From Bradyrhizobium stylosanthis (GTDB lineage: Bacteria; Pseudomonadota; Alphaproteobacteria; Rhizobiales; Xanthobacteraceae), in NCBI RefSeq assembly GCF_001641335.1, contig NZ_LVEM01000006.1, positions 186,300-250,299 on the forward strand: DNA of 64,000 nt, read 5' to 3'. How positions within the stretch are numbered: position 1 is the first letter of the stretch; every line of letters begins with the position of its first letter. The notes beneath the pieces are model-generated. The model was not told where the DNA came from and made no database searches. It was given only the letters and a program-made list of their open reading frames with translations. The position numbers and the translations under genes were made by a program. This document shows positions 34,028-41,770 of the stretch, piece after piece.

Positions 34028-36055
34028 TCAGGCCGCCTTGCGCACAGTCTGCAGAAACTCCGCGACGGCCGTCTTGAGCGCGCGCGCCTGATCCTGCAAT
34101 GCTGAAGCCGCCGTGAGCGCAGCTTCGGCGCCGGCATCGGTCTCGCCGGCCACGGTGCGGACGGCGCCGACCTGATCGGTCACCGCCGCGGTGCCGTTGG
34201 CGGCCTGCTCGACATTGCGCGCGATCTCGCTGGTTGCCGCGCCCTGCTCCTCGACGGCCGAGGCGATCGTCGTCGCGATCTCCGTCATCTCGGCGATGGT
34301 CCGGCCGATCTGGCCGATCGCAGCGACCGACTGTCCGGTCGAGCCCTGGATCTCGGCGACGAGGCCGGCGATCTCCTCGGTGGCGCGCCCGGTCTGGGTC
34401 GCAAGGCTCTTCACTTCGTTGGCGACCACCGCAAAGCCCTTGCCGGCATCGCCGGCCCGCGCCGACTCGATCGTGGCATTGAGCGCCAGCAGGTTGGTCT
34501 GGCTTGCGATCGCCTGGATCAGCTGAACCACCGTGCCGATCCGCTCCGCCGAATCCGACAGCGCCCGCATCAGCGCCTCGGTCCGCGAAGCCTCCTCCTT
34601 GGCCTGATCCGACACCGACACGGAGCGCGCGACCTGGCTCGAAATCTCCTTGATCGAGGCGGCGAGCTCATGCGTCGCGGCCGCGACGGTCTGCACGTTC
34701 GAGGACGCCTGGGCCGACGTCGCGGCGACCTGCTCGGCAAGCGAGCGGCCGCGCTCGGCAACACGGGCAAGGCTTCCGGCGCTCTGCCCCATCTCTTCGG
34801 CACGGCTCGAGACGCCCCCGATGACGCCCTCCATGCCGCGATCGAAGCGGTCGGCGAGCTGAGCCATCATCGAGGCACGTTCCGTCTCGGCTGTAGCCCG
34901 CTGCGCGGCAGCATCCTGCTCCATGCGCCGAACGGTTTGCGCGTTCTGGCGGAACACCTCGACCGCGCCGGCCATGTGACCTATTTCGTCGCCGCGCTCG
35001 CCGCCCGGGATCGCCTCGTCGAGCTGGCCCGCAGCCAGGCTCTGCATGCGCAAGGTCATCTGACCGATCGGGCGCGACACGCTGCGTCCGATCAGCCAGG
35101 CCAGCAACGCGCCCAGGACGAGCGCGGCCGCGGCCACCGTAAACACGAGATTGCGGGTTTGATCGACCGAGCCGGCCGTCAGCCGGCTCTGCTCGGTGCG
35201 CGTCGCGCCGAGGGCCTTGCTGATCTCCGTCGCCTTGGCGTCGATCGCGCTGCTGGATTTGGTGAGATCGGCCTGCGCCTTGCGCAGCTCGCCCATCGCG
35301 GCGGACAGCTCGGTCAGCGTCGCCGTTTGATCGGCAAGCACCTTCTTCAAGGCCGCGATCAGGTTCTTCAGTCGCGGTGCCTCGACAGCGGCGATCTCCG
35401 CCTCGCTGTCGGCCACCGCTGCCAGCACATAACCGATCGTCAACCCGGCATCGTCGGCGTCGACCTGGGCCTGGGTGATCGTGTAGCGCAGCGTCGAGAC
35501 GCGCATCGCATCCACCGTGCCGGCCAGACGCAGCGGCTGGAGCAGGCGCTCGGGCTGGTTTGCAAGCGCTACATTGATCGCGCCGACAGCGAGGCCAGCG
35601 GTGGCACCGAGGCCCTCACTCTTGGTGCTCGCATTGCGCAAACGATCGACAGCGGCGGCGACCGCCGTGAAGGATTTCCGATAGGTCCCGAGCGCGTCGA
35701 CCAGCGCACTTCGGCCGGCGGCGATCGCCGGCAGGCGGCCGAATTGCTGATCGACCTGGTCAAAGGTCTGGCCAAAACCGTCGATCGCCTTGATGGCGCT
35801 GTCGCGGTCGCCGAGATTGCGCGTGCGGATGAACTTTTCGACGGTGACGTTGGACGAAAGCAGCGCGGCGTGTACCCGCGCCATGCCGGCATCGCCGTCG
35901 GCGCTGGTGACGAGTTCGCCGACCGTGCCGCCGATCTCGGACAGCCGCATGACGGCGAGCAGCGCCAGCACGCAGAGGAAACCCAGGACCAGCGCGAAGC
36001 CGCCGAAGATGCGCGGGCGGATGCCGATGCGCGACAGGATCAATGACAGGTTCAT
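34028..36055 (-). CDS. Methyl-accepting chemotaxis protein
   Basis: A 675-residue transducer. Transmembrane helix 1 is near residues 17-36 (FGGFALVLGFLCVLALLAVM). An all-helical periplasmic ligand domain of about 280 residues follows, of the long helical-bundle size (HBM-like). Helix 2 is near 325 ('LVFTVAAAALVLGALLAWLI'), then HAMP, then the signalling hairpin 'ASQTNLLALNATIESARAGD' with AGKGFAVVANEVKSLA. The protein ends without a CheR-binding pentapeptide. The gene is 14 bases downstream of a TRAP-type binding-protein gene, so the two are one unit. Confidence 0.92.
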   Translation of the reverse strand: MNLSLILSRIGIRPRIFGGFALVLGFLCVLALLAVMRLSEIGGTVGELVTSADGDAGMARVHAALLSSNVTVEKFIRTRNLGDRDSAIKAIDGFGQTFDQVDQQFGRLPAIAAGRSALVDALGTYRKSFTAVAAAVDRLRNASTKSEGLGATAGLAVGAINVALANQPERLLQPLRLAGTVDAMRVSTLRYTITQAQVDADDAGLTIGYVLAAVADSEAEIAAVEAPRLKNLIAALKKVLADQTATLTELSAAMGELRKAQADLTKSSSAIDAKATEISKALGATRTEQSRLTAGSVDQTRNLVFTVAAAALVLGALLAWLIGRSVSRPIGQMTLRMQSLAAGQLDEAIPGGERGDEIGHMAGAVEVFRQNAQTVRRMEQDAAAQRATAETERASMMAQLADRFDRGMEGVIGGVSSRAEEMGQSAGSLARVAERGRSLAEQVAATSAQASSNVQTVAAATHELAASIKEISSQVARSVSVSDQAKEEASRTEALMRALSDSAERIGTVVQLIQAIASQTNLLALNATIESARAGDAGKGFAVVANEVKSLATQTGRATEEIAGLVAEIQGSTGQSVAAIGQIGRTIAEMTEIATTIASAVEEQGAATSEIARNVEQAANGTAAVTDQVGAVRTVAGETDAGAEAALTAASALQDQARALKTAVAEFLQTVRKAA

Positions 36056-36069
36056 GATGTTTCCCGCGA

Positions 36070-37053
36070 TTACGGCGTCGCCCGGATCCGGGCGAGCAGA
36101 TCCTTGCCGAAGCGCTTCTCGAATTCGGGCTCCAGCGGCTTCACGGCATCGATGAAGGGCTGGCGATCGACCTTCTCGATGACTTCCATACCGCCCTTGC
36201 GAAGCGCCTCGATCTTCTTCGTCTCTTCTGCGACGCCGCTCTGCCAGGTCGCCTCGGCGCCGGCCTTGGCGGCGGCGACGATCGCGGCCTGGTCCGCGGG
36301 CGGGAGAGCCTGGAACGCATCACGATTGGCGACGAAGGCGATCGGCGCGAAGAAATGCCCGGTCAGACTGGCGTATTTCTGCACCTCCTCGAGGTGGCTG
36401 GCGGCAATCGTCGCGACCGGATTCTCCTGCCCGTCGATGCGGCCGTCCTTCAATGCGGAATAAACCAGCGTGAACTCCATCGGCACGACCTCGGCGCCCA
36501 GCGCCTTGAAGGTCATCTGATAGACTTCGTTCGGCAGCACGCGGATCTTCAGGCCGCGGAGATCCGCGGGGGATTGAATCGGCCGCTTCGAATTGGTGAC
36601 GTTGCGAAAGCCCTGCTTGCCGATCGCGAGCAGCACCAATCCCTTGTCGGCGAAATGCTTGGCGAAGAGAGCGCCGACCGGCCCCTCGGCGACCGCCTTG
36701 GCCTGCGCCGCATCGCGGAACAGGAACGGCACGTCGAACACGCCGAACTCCGGCACGGCGGAGCTGACCACCGAGCCCGACAGCGTGGCCATGTCGACCA
36801 CGCCACTGCGCATGGCGGCGAGGATCGCCGTCTCGCTGCCCAACGCGTTGCCGGCGCGGGCATCGAGGATAATGCGGCCCTTTGCCAGCTCGCCGAGCTT
36901 GCGGCGAAATTCGTCAGAGCCGATCTGTTGCGGCGACTGCGGCGAACCGTTGTAGACCAGCGACACCATCTGCGTCGCAGCGGCCGACGGCCGAACCGCG
37001 AAACAGAGCAACGCCAGAACAGTGCTGGCCACACCAATATAAAGCCGCTTCAT
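36070..37053 (-). CDS. TRAP transporter substrate-binding protein (DctP family), orphan
   Basis: A 327-residue DctP-family protein. Signal peptide LYIGVASTVLALLCFAVRPS with cleavage near AAATQ. Typical family segments: 'SGVVDMATLSGSVVSSAVPE', FDVPFLFRDAAQAKAV, 'LRGLKIRVLPNEVYQMTFKA' with the conserved carboxylate-binding Arg in RVLPN, and 'LKDGRIDGQENPVATIAASH'. It binds a carboxylate in the periplasm. The membrane partners DctQ and DctM are absent from both sides. Instead a chemoreceptor gene follows after 14 bases. The real start is ATG 37053, which begins the signal peptide; the frame is open further upstream. Confidence 0.9.
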   Translation of the reverse strand: MKRLYIGVASTVLALLCFAVRPSAAATQMVSLVYNGSPQSPQQIGSDEFRRKLGELAKGRIILDARAGNALGSETAILAAMRSGVVDMATLSGSVVSSAVPEFGVFDVPFLFRDAAQAKAVAEGPVGALFAKHFADKGLVLLAIGKQGFRNVTNSKRPIQSPADLRGLKIRVLPNEVYQMTFKALGAEVVPMEFTLVYSALKDGRIDGQENPVATIAASHLEEVQKYASLTGHFFAPIAFVANRDAFQALPPADQAAIVAAAKAGAEATWQSGVAEETKKIEALRKGGMEVIEKVDRQPFIDAVKPLEPEFEKRFGKDLLARIRATP

Positions 37054-37148
37054 CGCCCCTCTTCCCCAAGCGAGGCGACGATAGCCAGATAAGCTATATG
37101 AACTGTTAACCAAGATGGCCGGTGCCCAAGCACCGCAGGAGAGCGCAG

Positions 37149-37961
37149 CTACAGCGGCGCCGCGCTCTCGCCCTGCGAGCTCGACAGCTTCGAGGCGAGC
37201 GAGGCGATGACGATGACGACCGCGATCAGGGCGATCACCAGCGTGCAGATCGCGTTGATCTCCGGCTTCACGCCGAGTCGCACCTCCGAATAGATCCGGA
37301 TCGGCAAGGTCGCCGAGCCGGGACCGGTGGTAAAACTCGCGATCACGAGATCGTCGAGCGAGAGCGTAAAGGCCAGCATCCAGCCGGCGACGATCGCGGG
37401 CGCGATCAGCGGCAGGGTCACCGCCACGAAAGCGCGGACCGGATTGCAGCCGAGATCCATCGCCGCCTCCTCCAGGGAACGGTCGAGCGAGCCGAGGCGG
37501 GACTGCACGACGACGGCGACGAAGCACATGGTCAGCGTGGTGTGGGCCATCGTCACCGTCCAGAAGCCGCGCTCGGCATTCAGTGCCACGAACAGCAGCA
37601 GCAGCGACAGGCCGGTGATCACCTCCGGCATCACCAGCGGCGCGTAGAGCATGCCGGAGAACAGCGTGCGGCCGCGGAACCGCTCGCCGCGCGACAGCGC
37701 CACGGCCGCGAGCGTGCCGAGCAGCGTCGCGATGGTCGCGGAGGCGACCGCGACCCGCAGGCTCATCCAGGCCGCCTCGATCATGGCGCGGTCGTTGAAT
37801 AATTCGCGATACCAGCGCAGCGACCAGCCGCCCCACACCGTCACCAGGCGCGAGGCGTTGAAGGAATAGAGCACGAGGATCAGGATCGGCAGATAAAGGA
37901 ACGCCAGCCCCAGCGCCAGCGAAGCGACGTTGAAGCGGGTCAGGCGGGAAGCCTTGCGCAT
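37149..37961 (-). CDS. potI: Polyamine-type ABC transporter permease (PotI/PotC-like)
   Basis: A 270-residue permease. First helix ASLALGLAFLYLPILILVLY, then the PotC/PotI pattern YSFNASRLVTVWGGWSLRWY. The docking loop is 'LEEAAMDLGCNPVRAFVAVT' and the fifth helix region reads FTLSLDDLVIASFTTGPG, a hallmark of this subfamily. It is the last gene of an ATPase-permease-permease operon and lies four bases after the potH-like gene. Putrescine or spermidine is the expected ligand by family, but related operons move other cationic or small amines. Confidence 0.88.
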   Translation of the reverse strand: MRKASRLTRFNVASLALGLAFLYLPILILVLYSFNASRLVTVWGGWSLRWYRELFNDRAMIEAAWMSLRVAVASATIATLLGTLAAVALSRGERFRGRTLFSGMLYAPLVMPEVITGLSLLLLFVALNAERGFWTVTMAHTTLTMCFVAVVVQSRLGSLDRSLEEAAMDLGCNPVRAFVAVTLPLIAPAIVAGWMLAFTLSLDDLVIASFTTGPGSATLPIRIYSEVRLGVKPEINAICTLVIALIAVVIVIASLASKLSSSQGESAAPL

Positions 37962-37965
37962 CGCC

Positions 37966-38880
37966 CTACCTTCCCTGTTCGAGCTGGCGCTTCTGCAGCC
38001 GCTCGTAGAGCATAAGCGGCACGAGCAGCACGACCAGCAGCACGATGGCCGCGGCGGATGCGACCGGCCAGTCCTTGTTGGTGAAGAATTCGAGCCACAG
38101 GGTCTGGCCGATCATCAGTGCATTGGAGCCGGCGAGCAGGTCCGGAATCACGAACTCGCCGACGATGGGGATGAAGCACAGCAGCACGCCGGCGCCGACG
38201 CCAGGCAGCGACAGCGGAAAGGTGACGAGCCAGAACACCTGCCAGGGCGGCGCGCCGAGATCGCCCGCCGCCTCCTCCAGCGCCGGCTCCATCTTGGCGA
38301 GCGTGGCGTAGAGCGGCAGGATCATGAACGGCAGGTAGGAATAGACGATGCCGATATACATCGCGGTGTCGGTGGAGAGCCACACCACGGGCTGGCTGAC
38401 CAGATGCAAGGCCAGCAGGATCTGGTTGAGCAGGCCGTCATGCTGCAGGATGTTGATCCAGGCATAGATGCGGATCAGGAACGATGTCCAGAACGGCACG
38501 ATCACCAGCACCATCGCCACCGCCTGCCAGCGCTTCGGCAGCCGCGCCATGCCATAGGCGATGGGATAGCCGATCAGGAGCAGCAGGGCTGTCGCGGTGA
38601 TGGCAACGGTGAGGCTGCGCACATAGGCGAACACGTAGATGTCGTCGGAGCCGATCAGCCTGAAATTATCGGCCGACAGCGCAGCGAACGCCGCCTTGAG
38701 CGCATCCCACCCGGCCGACAGGTCGAACACCGGCTCGTAAGGCGGCTGCGCGATCGCGGTCTGCGACAGGCTGATCTTGAGCACGAAGGCGAACGGCACC
38801 AGGAAGAACAGCACCATCCAGACATAGGGCGCGATCGCGGCAAAGCGCGCCGGGCGCGCGAAGATGCGGCGGGAGCTCAT
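37966..38880 (-). CDS. potH: Polyamine-type ABC transporter permease (PotH/PotB-like)
   Basis: A 304-residue permease. The first helix is 'IAPYVWMVLFFLVPFAFVLK'. Central PotB/PotH signatures are 'LVIVPFWTSFLIRIYAWINI', HDGLLNQ and SYLPFMILPLYATL, and the docking loop is 'LEEAAGDLGAPPWQVFWLVT'. Its ATG overlaps the ATPase stop by four bases. It forms the channel heterodimer with the PotI-like partner. Confidence 0.9.
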   Translation of the reverse strand: MSSRRIFARPARFAAIAPYVWMVLFFLVPFAFVLKISLSQTAIAQPPYEPVFDLSAGWDALKAAFAALSADNFRLIGSDDIYVFAYVRSLTVAITATALLLLIGYPIAYGMARLPKRWQAVAMVLVIVPFWTSFLIRIYAWINILQHDGLLNQILLALHLVSQPVVWLSTDTAMYIGIVYSYLPFMILPLYATLAKMEPALEEAAGDLGAPPWQVFWLVTFPLSLPGVGAGVLLCFIPIVGEFVIPDLLAGSNALMIGQTLWLEFFTNKDWPVASAAAIVLLVVLLVPLMLYERLQKRQLEQGR

Positions 38881-40049
38881 GATTGCAGCACCACGCAATC
38901 GTCTGGGGTGAACCAGGCGACGACATGCTGGTTCAGGCTGTAGGCATCGACGTCGATGCGCGCGCTGTTGGCGACGGACGCCTGCAGCACCCCGCCGGTG
39001 TCGAGCTTCACCTTGTAGGTGGTGGTGCCGCCGAGATAGCAGATGTCGGCGATGACGCCGTCGAGCCGGTTGATCGCCGTCTCACGCCCGGCCTCGCTGA
39101 CGGGACCGCGGCGCGACAGCTTGACCTTCTCGGGGCGGATCGCGACGGCAAATCGTCCCGCGCCGACCGGCTCGCGCGGCTCGGCCACCACCAGCGCGCC
39201 TGCATCACGCGTGCCGATGACGAGGCGATGACCGTCGCGCAATTTGGACTCGCCGTCGAACAGGTTGATGTCGCCGACGAACTCCGCGATCCAGCGCGAG
39301 CGCGGCGCCTCGTAGAGCTCGCGCGGCGGTGCGACCTGGGCGAGCTTGCCTGACTTCATCACGCCGATCCGGCTCGCCATCGTCATCGCCTCCTCCTGGT
39401 CGTGGGTGACGATGATGAAGGTCATGCCGAGCCGGCGCTGCAGCTCCATCAGCTCGCCTTGCGTGCTCTCCCGCAGCTTCTTGTCCAGCGCGGCGAGCGG
39501 CTCGTCGAGCAGCAGCAATTGCGGCCGGCGCGCCAGCGCGCGCGCGAGCGCGACACGCTGGCGCTGGCCGCCGGAGAGCTGGTCCGGCTTGCGCTTCTCC
39601 AGGCCGTCGAGCTTGACCAGCGCGATCATCTCCGCAACGCGCGTGGCGATCTCGGCGCGCGCCATACCAGCGCGTTTCAGGCCGAAGGCGATGTTGTCGC
39701 GTACGGACAGATGCGGGAACAGCGCGTAGTTCTGGAACATCATGTTGATCGGACGCTCATGCGGCAGCGCCTGCGCGATGTCCTTGCCCCCGAGCAGGAT
39801 GCGCCCCTCATCCGGCGCCTCGAAGCCCGCGAGCATGCGGAGCAGCGTGGTCTTGCCGCAACCGCTCGGCCCCAGCAGCGCGAAGAATTCGCCGGCCTTG
39901 ATGTCGAGCGATACGCCGTCCACGGCCCGGAACGTTCCGAAGCTTTTGGCGACGCCCTCGATGCGCAGCAACGGATGCCCCGCCGCGGGAAATGCATCTC
40001 CCGCGCCACTATCCGCCGCGGCGTCTTTTCTGGGCAACTCGTCCGTCAT
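38877..40049 (-). CDS. potG: Polyamine-type ABC transporter ATP-binding protein (PotG/PotA-like)
   Basis: A 390-residue ABC ATPase with Walker A GPSGCGKTT, Q-loop MMFQNYALFPHLSV, signature LSGGQRQR, Walker B LLLLDEPLAALD and switch His in IIVTHDQEEAM. A C-terminal TOBE domain occupies the last 130 residues (FAVAIRPEKVKLSRR), as in PotA/PotG. It heads the operon with two permeases and overlaps potH by four bases. No PotF/PotD binding protein is adjacent on either side. ATG 40049 is chosen over an in-frame TTG at 40061. Confidence 0.9.
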   Translation of the reverse strand: MTDELPRKDAAADSGAGDAFPAAGHPLLRIEGVAKSFGTFRAVDGVSLDIKAGEFFALLGPSGCGKTTLLRMLAGFEAPDEGRILLGGKDIAQALPHERPINMMFQNYALFPHLSVRDNIAFGLKRAGMARAEIATRVAEMIALVKLDGLEKRKPDQLSGGQRQRVALARALARRPQLLLLDEPLAALDKKLRESTQGELMELQRRLGMTFIIVTHDQEEAMTMASRIGVMKSGKLAQVAPPRELYEAPRSRWIAEFVGDINLFDGESKLRDGHRLVIGTRDAGALVVAEPREPVGAGRFAVAIRPEKVKLSRRGPVSEAGRETAINRLDGVIADICYLGGTTTYKVKLDTGGVLQASVANSARIDVDAYSLNQHVVAWFTPDDCVVLQS

Positions 40050-40130
40050 GGTCTCTGCCAACCCCGATTCCGCCGCACGCTAGCGGCCCATCGTCCCCAG
40101 CTCAACCGCTTCGGCTATAGATTGCGGCCT

Positions 40131-40163
40131 TAGCCCGGATGGAGCGAAGCGTAATCCGGGCTA
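40131..40163. repeat. Palindromic repeat, family D
   Basis: TAGCCCGGAT/ATCCGGGCTA surrounds GGAGCGAAGCG. It is the short form of the element at 26047-26107 and lies just beyond the glpD-like stop. Confidence 0.8.
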
Positions 40164-40172
40164 CGCCGCTCG

Positions 40173-41633
40173 CTAGCTCACATTCGCCATGAACGCGGCC
40201 AGCGCGTCACGGTCCGCAGCCGGCATGGTCAGGCCGAGCTTGGAGCGGCGCCACAGGATGTCCTCGGGGAAACGTGCCCATTCGTGCGTCATGAGATAGC
40301 GCACCTCGGCACCGGTCAACTCGGGGCCGAACGTGGGGCCGAGCTCGTCACGCGTCTTCGCCTCGCCGAGCACTGCCTTGAGCCGCGAGCCGTAGGCCGC
40401 GACCAGCCGGTGCGCCTCCGGCTCGGACAGGAAGCGCCAGCGGTCGCGCGCGAGGTCGACCTCGTGATCGAAGCGGTCCCACGCAAAATCCCCGCCTGGC
40501 AGCGGCGCGCCGGCAGTCCAGGGCGGCGACATCGGATAGAACGGCGTTAGCTTCGTCACCGCCCGCTCCGCACGCAGGCGCGAGGTGGTGACATCGCCGC
40601 CGAACATCGTGATCAGCGGAGCCTTGCGCCGGCGGGCGTGGAACAGCGTCGTGCCGTCACGTCCCCGCACGGACGCCGGCGTCAGATTGACGCCCGAGAC
40701 CGTACGGACCACGTCGGTCGGAGCGACGCGCTCGCGGAAATAACGGCTGGCGGCCTCGCAGAGATAGCTGACGTCGGCCCCCGACATCGCGACGATCGCG
40801 GGGTCCCCGGTGAAGGCATGCGTGATCGTCCCGATCAGCGTGAAGTCGCGCTCGAGCGGCCGGGCGAAGATCAGCCGCCCGTCATTGTTCTGAAACACGT
40901 AGACATTTTCGGAGTCGAACAGCCTGGGCACGACGATCTGACTCATCTGCGTCGCCGCCATCGCAGGCTGCGGCTGGCGCAGCACGGTGTCCGCGACGAT
41001 CGGGGTCCAGCCGCCCGTGGCGTTGGCCAGTGCCCGCGCCGTGACCGTACGGCGATAGCCGCGATCGACCACCGCAAGCCGCCAGACATCGTCCCGATCG
41101 GCACGCGCGCAGCGCGCCCCGGTCCGAATCGCTGCGCCGCGTTCGGCGGCATCCAGCGCCGTGAGCGCCACCAGGCGGGAATCGTCGACGACGCAATCCC
41201 AATATTCGAACGCGGTGCCGAACGGTCGCTTCAGCGCGTTGCCGACCGGATGATGGGTGATGTCGAGGGTCGCCGATGGCGGCAGGCCGCCCCGGTTCGT
41301 GAGGCCGTCATAGACATAGAGACCGGCTCGCAAGAGCCATGGCGGACGCTCGTCGGAATGCGCGGGGATGACGAAAGGCAGCGGCCGGACCAGATGTGGC
41401 GCGATGGCGAGCCAGATCCGCCGCTCGGCCAGCGCCCGGCGCACCCGCCAGAAGCCGCGCCGCTCCAGCACGGACAGGTCACCATGGATCAGCCGCGGTG
41501 TCGCCGATGACGCCGCGCCGGCGAGATCGCCCTGCTCGAACAGGATGACGCGCAGGCCGCGGCCGGCCGCATCGCGCGCGAGGCTGACACCGTTCAGGCC
41601 GCCGCCGATGATCGCAAGATCGTAATCCGCCAT
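40173..41633 (-). CDS. glpD: Glycerol-3-phosphate dehydrogenase (GlpD-type), atypical
   Basis: A 486-residue FAD enzyme. The N-terminal dinucleotide motif is AIIGGGLNGVSLARDAAGRG. The usual GlpD motif after it (about SSxSTxLIHGGLRYLE) reads SSATPRLIHGDLSVLERRGF, so the Gly and Arg-Tyr positions are changed. C-terminal GlpD elements are present (VNLTPASVRGRDGTTLFHAR and a helical cap with MTHEWARFPEDILWRRSKLG). It should oxidise glycerol 3-phosphate at the membrane and feed quinone, but the altered motif could mean another hydroxyacid or phosphate ester. Stands alone between the pot-like operon and a sensor gene. Confidence 0.78.
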   Translation of the reverse strand: MADYDLAIIGGGLNGVSLARDAAGRGLRVILFEQGDLAGAASSATPRLIHGDLSVLERRGFWRVRRALAERRIWLAIAPHLVRPLPFVIPAHSDERPPWLLRAGLYVYDGLTNRGGLPPSATLDITHHPVGNALKRPFGTAFEYWDCVVDDSRLVALTALDAAERGAAIRTGARCARADRDDVWRLAVVDRGYRRTVTARALANATGGWTPIVADTVLRQPQPAMAATQMSQIVVPRLFDSENVYVFQNNDGRLIFARPLERDFTLIGTITHAFTGDPAIVAMSGADVSYLCEAASRYFRERVAPTDVVRTVSGVNLTPASVRGRDGTTLFHARRRKAPLITMFGGDVTTSRLRAERAVTKLTPFYPMSPPWTAGAPLPGGDFAWDRFDHEVDLARDRWRFLSEPEAHRLVAAYGSRLKAVLGEAKTRDELGPTFGPELTGAEVRYLMTHEWARFPEDILWRRSKLGLTMPAADRDALAAFMANVS

Positions 41634-41672
41634 GAAGCCGTCGAATGAGAACGAAGCGCGCTCTCATCACTA

Positions 41673-41705
41673 GAGCCATTTCCGTTCCGATGAAATCGGA
41701 ACGGA
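41673..41705. repeat. Palindromic repeat, family E
   Basis: AGAGCCATTTCCGTTCCGAT opens the element; TCCGTTCCGAT-GAA-ATCGGAACGGA forms an 11-base perfect hairpin (41681-41705). The longer copy is at 45825-45865. Confidence 0.8.
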
Positions 41706-41770
41706 GCCCCAGAGTTTTGTTTTGCGTGTTTTCTTGACGCGAACAGGCGGCCACTTCGCTCGAAAGCGCG

